A DNA stretch of 5,757 nt from DATKZH01 sp964475955 (lineage in GTDB: Bacteria; Planctomycetota; Planctomycetia; Pirellulales; Thermoguttaceae). The stretch's first letter is position 1. Each line of letters opens with the position of its first letter. The position numbers and the translations under genes were made by a program. Under the pieces are notes generated by a model. It saw only the letters and a program-made list of their open reading frames with translations, had not been told where the DNA came from and ran no database searches. Below are positions 1 through 5,319 of the stretch, piece by piece. The stretch covers positions 1 through 5,757 of the forward strand of contig CAYYZY010000303.1 of NCBI GenBank assembly GCA_964475955.1, in the 5' to 3' direction.

Positions 1-2
1 CA

Positions 3-482
3 CGCGGAGCGGAGCTGTCGGTCAACGGCGAGCCGGTCGCTCCAGACGCCGAGGCGGGAACCTACGTGGTCGAGCGGCGCACGTGGAAGGCCGGCGACCG
101 GGTGCGGCTCGAGCTTCCCATGCGCGTGCGCCTGGTGGCGGCCGATCCGCGCGTGGAGCAGGCGCGGAACCACGTGGCCGTGGCGCGGGGGCCGATCGTC
201 TACTGCCTGGAATCGGTCGACCTGCCGGACGACGTGCGCGCTCGGCAGGTCCGCCTGCCGCGCGACGGCGAGTGGACCGCCCGGTTCGAGCCCGATCTGC
301 TCGGCGGCGTCACGGTGCTCGAAACCGAGGCCCGGGCCGTGCCCGAGGTCGACCCGGCCGGCCCGCTCTACCAGGAACTGCCCTCCGGCGAACCGCGCCC
401 GTTCTCCCTTCGCCTGATTCCCTACTTCGCATGGAACAACCGCGGCGAGCCGAAAATGACCGTGTGGATCCCGCTGATGTGA
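3..482 (+). CDS. GH127-type glycoside hydrolase (DUF1680; beta-L-arabinofuranosidase-like), C-terminal part
   Basis: The first 159 visible codons are open from the window edge to a TGA stop, so the 5' part of the gene lies outside. The family is recognised from its C-terminal beta-sandwich signature. A segment VAVARGPIVYCLE (visible residues about 58-70) matches the 'ARGP-hydrophobic-Y-C/A-hE' block of DUF1680 proteins. The very end, IPYFAWNNRGEPKMTVWIP, is the typical 'PY-AW-NRG-M-VW' ending. Known family members remove L-arabinofuranose or related sugars from plant or algal glycans. The catalytic Glu and the zinc-binding Cys cluster of characterised GH127 enzymes lie in the (alpha/alpha)6 barrel upstream, so they cannot be checked here, and the Cys in the YCLE motif is not one of them. 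Substrate is therefore unknown. The C-terminus looks intact. Related families GH142/GH146 share this fold and cannot be excluded. Confidence 0.85.
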   Translation, partial: RGAELSVNGEPVAPDAEAGTYVVERRTWKAGDRVRLELPMRVRLVAADPRVEQARNHVAVARGPIVYCLESVDLPDDVRARQVRLPRDGEWTARFEPDLLGGVTVLETEARAVPEVDPAGPLYQELPSGEPRPFSLRLIPYFAWNNRGEPKMTVWIPLM

Positions 483-501
483 GTGCGGCGACGCCCAGGC
501 C

Positions 502-591
502 CGTAAGGTGGCGCGAGGCACGAGACCCGCGCATGGCGTGATTCGCGTGGGGTACCTCGACCCACCCTACGAGCGACCCACGCGAAATCAC
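502..591. repeat. Nested inverted repeats in the convergent spacer (REP/MITE-like intergenic element)
   Basis: Two overlapping palindromes fill the spacer between the glycosidase and the peptidase. Outer pair: 502-522 pairs with 551-571 (16 of 21 positions), with ends CGTAAGGTGG and CCACCCTACG. Inner-right pair: 538-551 pairs with 577-591, giving 14 paired bases with a single bulged base, and containing the perfect TTCGCGTGGG/CCCACGCGAA stem. The two structures share bases 551 and 562-576, so they are partly mutually exclusive. The right arm covers the peptidase stop codon (588-590). Neither side has a T-tract, so it does not look like an intrinsic terminator. CGTAGGGTGGG-type termini resemble interspersed palindromic repeats I associate with several bacterial phyla; that resemblance is from memory and is an inference. 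Confidence 0.6.
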
Positions 592-1829
592 TTGGCCTCG
601 CTGCCGGTGGCGAGGGTGAAGGCGATGCGGCAGCCCTGGTCGAAATCGGCCAGGTCGAGCTTCTCGTCCGGAGTGTGGGGGTTGCGCTGGCCGCAGCCGA
701 GCGTGACGGTAGGAATACCCCGGGCGGTCATCCAGTTGGCGTCGACGCCGCCGTTGGAGACCGCCAGCTCGGGCTCCGCTCCGGCGGCGCGCACGGCGGC
801 CGCGGCGGCTGCGACGCACGGTTCGTCGTCGGCGAGCTTGAACGACTCGTAGTCGAGCCGGCCCTGGATGTCGACCCGGCCGCACACGCCTTCGTGGTTG
901 CGAACCCGTTTGGCCGCCTTCTCGAACGCCCGCTCGATCGTCCGGACGATCTGCTGCCGGAACTTGGGGTGGTGGCTCCGCGCTTCGGCGTGGACCTCGA
1001 CGTGCGGCGTGACGACGTTCGTGGCTTGGCCGCCGCGGATCACGCCGACGTTGGTCGTCCCGGTGCGGCCGCCCTTTTGCACCAGGCCGTGCCATCCCTC
1101 GCGCTCCAGTTCGGCGACGGCCAGCGCGGCGATCGCCACGGCGCTGACGCCCTCCTCCGGCGCCCCGCCCGCGTGGCTGGCCAGCCCCCGCACGTCGATC
1201 CGCATGCGGTAGCCGCCGGTGGCGCCGATGGTGATCTTGGAGGGTGAGCCGCCGTCGTAGTTGAAGGCCAACTGGGGCTTTCCGAGCATCGTCAACCGTG
1301 CGTAGCGCGAGCCGAGAAGCCCGACCTCCTCCTGGACGGTCCAGAAGAAAGTGAGCGGCGGGTGCGGCGCGCCCTGGCGCAAGATCTCCACGGCGGTGCT
1401 CAGCACGACGGCCGCGCCGGCCCGGTCGTCGGCCCCCAAGGCCGTGTTCTTGTCGGCCGGGACCACGAGGTTGCCGCGGACTACCGGCTTGGCGCCTTCG
1501 CAGAGGGGCACCGTGTCGACGTGGGCCATCAGCAGACGCCGCGGACCGCGAAGCGTGCCCGGCAGCTTGCACGCCAGGTTGCCCACCGCGCCGCGGTGCG
1601 GGCTCCGCTTGTGGGCCTGGTCGCTTCTGAGCGCGTCGTCGGGCACGCCCGCCCGGCGAAGCTGGTCGCGGATGAACTCCATCACGCGGCCCTCCCCGCC
1701 GCTCTTGCCGGGGATGGCCATCATCCGCAGCACGAGTTCCCGCGCCCGGCGCGGATCGGCCCCGGCGGCCGGGGCAGTCGACCGGGCCTTCGTCCGCGAC
1801 TTGGAGCTCGCAGACTGCTTCTTCTTCAT
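588..1829 (-). CDS. M20-family metallopeptidase, PepT-like (M20/M25/M40 family metallo-hydrolase)
   Basis: A 413-residue cytosolic di-zinc peptidase, close to the family's usual length of about 400. The zinc-site residues expected from E. coli PepT are all visible: His103 and Asp105 in AHVDTVP, bridging Asp134 in LGADDRAG, catalytic Glu167 and metal ligand Glu168 in VQEEVGLLGS, Asp192 in FNYDGG, and His385 in NPHTPDEK. His219 in ASHAGGAP lies in the lid (dimerisation) domain of about residues 200-320. The LGADDRAG form and the NGGVDANW segment (359-366) favour the tripeptidase (PepT) branch over carboxypeptidase G2 or ArgE types. It probably removes N-terminal residues from short peptides, but substrate is not proven. 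The first ~25 residues are a Lys/Ser/Arg/Ala-rich tail before the conserved domain. Start: ATG at 1829 with an AGGAAGG ribosome-binding site 9 bases upstream (1839-1845). It is divergent from the next gene and convergent with the glycosidase. No signal peptide is seen. Confidence 0.9.
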   Translation of the reverse strand: MKKKQSASSKSRTKARSTAPAAGADPRRARELVLRMMAIPGKSGGEGRVMEFIRDQLRRAGVPDDALRSDQAHKRSPHRGAVGNLACKLPGTLRGPRRLLMAHVDTVPLCEGAKPVVRGNLVVPADKNTALGADDRAGAAVVLSTAVEILRQGAPHPPLTFFWTVQEEVGLLGSRYARLTMLGKPQLAFNYDGGSPSKITIGATGGYRMRIDVRGLASHAGGAPEEGVSAVAIAALAVAELEREGWHGLVQKGGRTGTTNVGVIRGGQATNVVTPHVEVHAEARSHHPKFRQQIVRTIERAFEKAAKRVRNHEGVCGRVDIQGRLDYESFKLADDEPCVAAAAAAVRAAGAEPELAVSNGGVDANWMTARGIPTVTLGCGQRNPHTPDEKLDLADFDQGCRIAFTLATGSEAK

Positions 1830-1854
1830 GGGCGTTGGCCTTCCTGCGGTTGCC

Positions 1855-1886
1855 TTGCGAACGCGGCGAAAGAGTCTATCATTCTA
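1855..1886. promoter_or_regulatory. Putative bidirectional sigma70-type promoter with overlapping -10 boxes
   Basis: In the 98-base divergent spacer, the plus strand has TTGCGA (1855-1860), 16 bases, then TATCAT (1877-1882), which is 4/6 and 5/6 matches to the sigma70 consensus. This would start RNA near 1889, about 40 bases before the GTG of the deoxyribosyltransferase-like gene. On the minus strand, TAGAAT (complement of 1881-1886, 5/6 match) would start RNA near 1874, about 45 bases before the peptidase ATG; its -35 is weak (TTCTCG at 17 bases). The two -10 boxes share bases 1881-1882. This A/T-rich patch stands out in an otherwise GC-rich region. Consensus matches only; the actual start sites are unknown. 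Confidence 0.4.
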
Positions 1887-1913
1887 GCGAGATCCTCATC
1901 GAGCGAGAAGTCT

Positions 1914-1920
1914 GGAGGAG
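1914..1920 (+). promoter_or_regulatory. Strong ribosome-binding site that fixes a GTG start at 1928
   Basis: GGAGGAG lies 7 bases before the GTG at 1928. The open frame also has an ATG at 1835, but that start has no such site, overlaps the proposed promoter, and would add 31 residues with no family resemblance ahead of the EFFLAGIMQ strand that normally begins this fold. The GTG is therefore preferred. Confidence 0.7.
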
Positions 1921-1927
1921 AAGGCCG

Positions 1928-2377
1928 GTGGAGTTCTTTCTGGCAGGCATCATGCAGGGATCGCTGACCGAGGCGGCGATCCACGATCAGGACTACCGCG
2001 CGCGGATCAAAGGGCTCGTCGAAACGCACTTCCCCGGCGCCCGGGTGTACGATCCGCTGGCCGACCACTCCGATTCGATCCGCTACGACGAGGCGACCGG
2101 CCGCCGGGTGTTTTTCGATCATAACGCCATGTGCCGCGGCGTCGACGTGCTGCTGGCCTTCCTGCCCCAGGCCTCGATGGGCACGGCGATCGAGATGTGG
2201 GAGGCCTACCGCAGCGGCGTGGCCGTGATCGCGATCAGCCCCATGGAGCACAACTGGGTGGTGAAGTTCCTTTCGCACGAGATCTACCCGGACGTCGACC
2301 GGTTCGAAGCCGCCCTGCGAACCGGCCGCCTCGCAGAACGCATCGCGGAGATCCGCGGTGGAAGGAGCGCGGGGTGA
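1928..2377 (+). CDS. Nucleoside 2-deoxyribosyltransferase-like protein
   Basis: A 149-residue single-domain protein (GTG start, chosen by its ribosome-binding site). The layout matches the small nucleoside 2-deoxyribosyltransferase/N-glycosidase fold. It has an N-terminal strand with a glycine turn (FFLAGIM, 3-9), a VYDP segment (40-43) after the first helix, then a GVDVLLAFLP strand (71-80) with Asp73. ASMGTAIEMWEAYRSG (82-97) follows, in which Glu89 sits where the family's nucleophilic Glu is found (the 'GT/G-hE' motif of NDT and DNPH1/Rcl). The AVIAISP strand (99-105) comes next. In known members this Glu attacks the glycosidic bond of deoxynucleosides or deoxynucleotides. Whether this protein transfers deoxyribose, hydrolyses a nucleotide, or acts on something else cannot be told. 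The C-terminal part (HNWVVKFLSHEIYPDVDRF, 108-126) is not one I can tie to a characterised member. It stands alone, divergent from the peptidase and convergent with tsaE. The fold assignment is fairly sure; the activity is not. Confidence 0.65.
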   Translation: MEFFLAGIMQGSLTEAAIHDQDYRARIKGLVETHFPGARVYDPLADHSDSIRYDEATGRRVFFDHNAMCRGVDVLLAFLPQASMGTAIEMWEAYRSGVAVIAISPMEHNWVVKFLSHEIYPDVDRFEAALRTGRLAERIAEIRGGRSAG

Positions 2378-2447
2378 AGAGGGAAACCACCCTGTAGCGA
2401 CACGGCAATCGTCCCCCCTCCGAAGACGACGCCGAAGTAATCGCATC

Positions 2448-2918
2448 TCACATGCTCATCTTCAACCGCTCGATGACCGCCGCGTACCGATCGCCCAGCG
2501 CGGCGACCTCGAACCGGCGAGCGCACGGGCCGGTCACGTCGATGCGGATCTCGATCCGCTCGGGCGGGAGGCAGGCTGCGACCCGGTCGGCCCACTCGAC
2601 GAGCGTCAGCCCTTCCGACTCGAAGTACTCCTCGGGCCCCAGGTCGAGAAACTCGGTTTCGTCGCGGAGGCGGTAAGCGTCGACGTGGTAGACGGGCCGT
2701 CGGCCCCGGTACTCGTGGATGAGGACGAACGTGGGGCTCTGCACGTCGCGCCGGTCGACGCCTTCGGCCTCGACGACCGCCTGCACCAGCCGCGTCTTCC
2801 CGGCCCCCAAGGTGCCGCAGAGCGCCACCACGCTTCCGGCGGGAAGCACGTCGCTCAGGGCGGCCCCCAGCGCCGCGGTGGCGGCCTCGTCGTGGGCTTC
2901 ATAGGTGAATCGCTTCAT
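2448..2918 (-). CDS. tsaE: tRNA threonylcarbamoyladenosine biosynthesis ATPase TsaE
   Basis: A 156-residue P-loop ATPase of the YjeE/TsaE family (usual length about 150). With TsaB and TsaD it makes N6-threonylcarbamoyladenosine at position 37 of ANN-decoding tRNAs; TsaE supplies the ATP hydrolysis needed for turnover of the complex. Visible motifs are Walker A GTLGAGKT (35-42), the switch-like SPTFVLIHEY (61-70), HVDAYRL (78-84) with Asp80 in the Walker-B-like position, and LVEWADRV (106-113) with the conserved Glu-Trp pair followed by a short LPPE turn. The ATG overlaps the stop of thiL in an ATGA (2915-2918), so it is expected to be translated by coupling to thiL. The minus-strand block ends here, 70 bases from the convergent stop at 2377; I see no convincing intrinsic terminator in that gap. 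Confidence 0.95.
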   Translation of the reverse strand: MKRFTYEAHDEAATAALGAALSDVLPAGSVVALCGTLGAGKTRLVQAVVEAEGVDRRDVQSPTFVLIHEYRGRRPVYHVDAYRLRDETEFLDLGPEEYFESEGLTLVEWADRVAACLPPERIEIRIDVTGPCARRFEVAALGDRYAAVIERLKMSM

Positions 2919-3844
2919 GCGTCGAACCGGTGTTCGTATCCGCGGGGGACAAGCCGCGTCGAACGCCCCTCGGCGTCGCGCTGCCAGAGGCCGGGTTCAC
3001 CGACGAAGCGGCCGATACAGCTCAGCGGCACGTCCAAGGGCTGGTCGGCCAGCATCCGGTCGGCCTGCTCGGGCGGGACCGCCAGGATGAGCTCGAAGTC
3101 CTCGCCGTCGCTCAAGGCGTGGCCCAGCGGCGTGGAGCCGTCGGCGAGCCGGGCCGCCAGCCGGCGGGCGTCGTCCGCGACGGGCACGGCCTCGGTGTCG
3201 ATCTGGGCGCCGCAGTCGCTCGCTTCGGTCAGGCGGGCCAGGTCGATCGACAGCCCGTCACTTACGTCGATGCCGGCGTGCAATTCGTACCGCTCGGCTA
3301 GGCGAAGGGCCTCGGCCACCCGGGGCGGGAAGTCGAGATGACGGCCGAGGATGCTGCCGCCGAAGGCGCCGGTGACCACGATCCGGTCGCCCGGCAGGGC
3401 GCCGCTTCGCCGGAGCGGCCCGGCGGGCGTGACCTTCCCGACCAGCGAAACGCTCAGGGCCAGGGGACCGTCCCAAGTGTTCGTGTCGCCGCCGGCGACG
3501 GCTAGGCCGAACTGTTCGGCCAAGGGCAGGAGCCCCTCGTAAAGGGCGACGGCCAGCGCCATACCCCCCCGGCGCGGCAGGACCAGGGCCACCACGCCCG
3601 CCAGGGGTTCGGCGGCCATTGCGGCCAGGTCGCTGAGGTTGACGGCCAGGGCCTTGCGTCCCACGCGGCGCGGGTCGACCTCGGAGAGGAGGAAATCGAC
3701 GCCGTCGGTCAGCAGGTCGACCGTAAGCACGCACTCGTCGACCTCCGCCATGCGCAAAACGGCCGCGTCGTCGCCGATCCCCAGCCGAAGCAGCGGGTGC
3801 GACGGGAGCCGCCGGCGGAGGTGGGCGATCAGTTCCGATTCCAT
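2915..3844 (-). CDS. thiL: Thiamine-monophosphate kinase ThiL
   Basis: A 309-residue enzyme that phosphorylates thiamine monophosphate with ATP to give thiamine diphosphate, the last step of cofactor synthesis in the cytosol. Family landmarks of the AIRS/PurM-like ATP-grasp-unrelated kinase fold are in order: LGIGDDAAVL near the N-terminus (21-30), TVDLLTDGVDF (41-51), VNLSDLAAM (68-76), the AGGDT metal/ATP loop (117-121), GDRIVVTGAFGGS (152-164), GIDVSDGLSIDL (191-202), and SDGEDFELI (245-253). Length is normal (about 300-330). The open frame extends upstream to 4102, overlapping htrA. The ATG at 3844 is preferred because MESELIAHLRRRLP runs straight into the conserved GIGDD block. No good ribosome-binding site precedes it; an in-frame ATG at 3895 is the alternative. 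A terminator-like hairpin sits just upstream. Its stop overlaps the tsaE start by 4 bases. Confidence 0.95.
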   Translation of the reverse strand: MESELIAHLRRRLPSHPLLRLGIGDDAAVLRMAEVDECVLTVDLLTDGVDFLLSEVDPRRVGRKALAVNLSDLAAMAAEPLAGVVALVLPRRGGMALAVALYEGLLPLAEQFGLAVAGGDTNTWDGPLALSVSLVGKVTPAGPLRRSGALPGDRIVVTGAFGGSILGRHLDFPPRVAEALRLAERYELHAGIDVSDGLSIDLARLTEASDCGAQIDTEAVPVADDARRLAARLADGSTPLGHALSDGEDFELILAVPPEQADRMLADQPLDVPLSCIGRFVGEPGLWQRDAEGRSTRLVPRGYEHRFDA

Positions 3845-3850
3845 GAGCCG

Positions 3851-3890
3851 AAAAGAGGGCCGTTGTGCAGGGCGAGCGGGCCAACCGCCC
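3851..3890 (-). terminator. Terminator-like hairpin between htrA and thiL
   Basis: Read on the minus strand, GGGCGGTTG (3890-3882) pairs with CAACGGCCC (3865-3857) in 8 of 9 positions around a 16-base loop. It is followed immediately by TCTTTT (3856-3851), six bases before the thiL ATG. This is the form of an intrinsic terminator with a short, imperfect U-tract. It could end htrA transcription, attenuate read-through into thiL, or shape thiL translation, since it occupies the place of the ribosome-binding site. The tail is short for a strong terminator, so this is uncertain. Confidence 0.4.
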
Positions 3891-3945
3891 AGCATACCCG
3901 ATTTCGGCGAGCAGCGTCTACGCCCTGGTCGGCCCGCACACGGCC

Positions 3946-5319
3946 TCAGCGCCGCGCGGCTGTCCGCACGGTCGCCGGGATGGGAAGGTAGCCGTAGAGG
4001 GTCTCGTTCCCGCGGAGGATGTAGAACTTGACCGGGGTGATTTCGGCCAAATCGGGGTGGGAAAGGACGTATTCGAGGTTCTTCATAGAGACGGTCTCCC
4101 AAACGTGCATGCCCACGAGCACGTCGCCTCGGCGAAGGCCCTGGCTGGCGGCCGGACTGCCCGGCCGCACGTCCGTCACGTCAAGCCCGCCCCGGTACCT
4201 GCTGCGGTGCTTCTCCTGAAACTGGTCGGTGGGGACGGGCTTCAGCTCGAGGCCGAGCTGTTCCCAGTAGCGTCCGATGGGCGGTTCGAGGTGGCCGGGC
4301 GCCCGGGCAAGCTTGAGCGCGAGGTGGAGCGTGTCGTCGCCGCGTCGTGCCACCACGTCGACCGACTGGCCCGCCTTGAGCCCCAGCATCGCCCGATGGA
4401 AATCGAGCGGTCGGTCGATGTTGAACTCGCCGACGCGCGCCAGCGCGTCGCCCGGCTCGAGGCCCGCGTCGCCAGCGGGGCTGCCTTCGGCGACGGACTG
4501 CACGACCGGCGCGTCGGAGACCGTGTCGTCGGACAACTCCAACCCGTGCCATCCCTGCTGCTGGCTGTGGGCCGACAGCAGCTTGGCGGCCACCCCCACG
4601 GCCTTATCGACCGGGATTGCGAACCCGATCCCCTGCGCGTTCGCCCGAACGGCCACGTTGATGCCGATCATTTCGCCGTCGATGTTCAAGAGCGGTCCGC
4701 CGGAGTTGCCGGGGTTGATGCTCGCGTCGGTTTGGATCAGGTCGTCGTAGTCCTGGGCCTCGTCGACCTGGACTGCCCGGTGCAAGGCGCTGATGATCCC
4801 GCGCGTGACCGTGTGCTGGTAGCCGAAGGCGTTGCCCACGGCGATGACCGGTTCGCCGGGCATCAGGTCGCCGGAGGTGCCGATCCGGATCACCGGCATC
4901 GGCTCGGCCGGTTCGATCTTGATGATCGCCAAGTCGGTTTCGGAATCGCGGTTCACCAGCGACGCAATGTACTGCTTCTCGTCGCCCGTGGTCACCCGGA
5001 TCTCGCGAACGCCGTCGATCACGTGGTGGTTGGTGATGATGTAACCGCGGGGATCGATGACTACGCCGGTGCCCATTCCGTTGACCCGCCGCCCCGCCTC
5101 GCCGACCACCGGCTGCGCGGGGCTGGGCCCGAGCGTCTTTTCTCCCCGGATGTTCACCACGGAATTCCGGGCAGACTCGACCGCCTGGACGATGGGGGTC
5201 CGCCGCAAGTCCGAACCGTGGGCGGGTGCGGAAAGGGAGGCGACTGCTGACCACAGCGTCAGGCAAACGAGGAGCGTCGAGCGACAAACCGGCGGCTGAG
5301 TAACGCGTGGGTCGGGCAT
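3946..5319 (-). CDS. HtrA/DegP-type trypsin-like serine protease with two PDZ domains
   Basis: A 457-residue exported protease of family S1C, probably acting on misfolded envelope proteins. Residues about 12-35 form a hydrophobic signal-peptide-like segment ending in SAPAHG, so the mature protein is likely periplasmic or membrane-tethered. The protease domain (about 45-250) has the full triad: His99 in ITNHHVI, Asp129 in SETDLAI, and Ser206 in NPGNSGGPL. QTDASINPG precedes the serine, as in DegP. Two PDZ domains follow, at about 257-340 (AEGSPAGDAGLEPGDALARV) and 352-445 (RPGSPAASQGLRRGDVLVGM). Length and order match DegP/DegQ. The loop before the protease core (about 60-80) is short, unlike the long LA loop of E. 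coli DegP and more like DegQ/DegS. The start is the ATG at 5319, with no strong ribosome-binding site. The stop lies 101 bases before the thiL start. The orthologue name (degP/degQ/htrA) cannot be settled from sequence alone. Confidence 0.93.
   Translation of the reverse strand: MPDPRVTQPPVCRSTLLVCLTLWSAVASLSAPAHGSDLRRTPIVQAVESARNSVVNIRGEKTLGPSPAQPVVGEAGRRVNGMGTGVVIDPRGYIITNHHVIDGVREIRVTTGDEKQYIASLVNRDSETDLAIIKIEPAEPMPVIRIGTSGDLMPGEPVIAVGNAFGYQHTVTRGIISALHRAVQVDEAQDYDDLIQTDASINPGNSGGPLLNIDGEMIGINVAVRANAQGIGFAIPVDKAVGVAAKLLSAHSQQQGWHGLELSDDTVSDAPVVQSVAEGSPAGDAGLEPGDALARVGEFNIDRPLDFHRAMLGLKAGQSVDVVARRGDDTLHLALKLARAPGHLEPPIGRYWEQLGLELKPVPTDQFQEKHRSRYRGGLDVTDVRPGSPAASQGLRRGDVLVGMHVWETVSMKNLEYVLSHPDLAEITPVKFYILRGNETLYGYLPIPATVRTAARR

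Noticed and set aside
310..1572. A 420-codon minus-strand frame overlapping the peptidase gene and the end of the glycosidase
   Set aside because: Arg/Gly/Pro/Ala-rich translation without motifs, in a different frame from the complete M20 peptidase; a shadow of high GC.
1835..1927. Upstream ATG (1835) as the start of the deoxyribosyltransferase-like protein
   Set aside because: No ribosome-binding site at a suitable distance, it would run through the proposed promoter, and the extra residues have no family similarity; the GTG at 1928 has a strong GGAGGAG.
2378..2447. Possible terminator between the convergent genes (GGGTG/CACCC, 2372-2392)
   Set aside because: Only a 5-bp stem with an 11-base loop, overlapping the stop codon, and no T-tract on either strand.
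2358..3341. A 327-codon plus-strand frame opposite tsaE and thiL
   Set aside because: Antisense to two well-identified genes, no recognisable domain, low-complexity composition.
4021..4103. Upstream extension of thiL to 4102 overlapping htrA
   Set aside because: The extra residues are Arg/Pro-rich with no ThiL similarity and coincide with the C-terminal coding region of htrA; the family start fits the ATG at 3844.
3865..5250. A 461-codon plus-strand open frame opposite htrA
   Set aside because: It is the complement of a clear HtrA protease with intact triad and PDZ domains. Its translation is rich in Asp/Val/Arg/His in the pattern typical of an antisense shadow in GC-rich DNA, and it matches no family.
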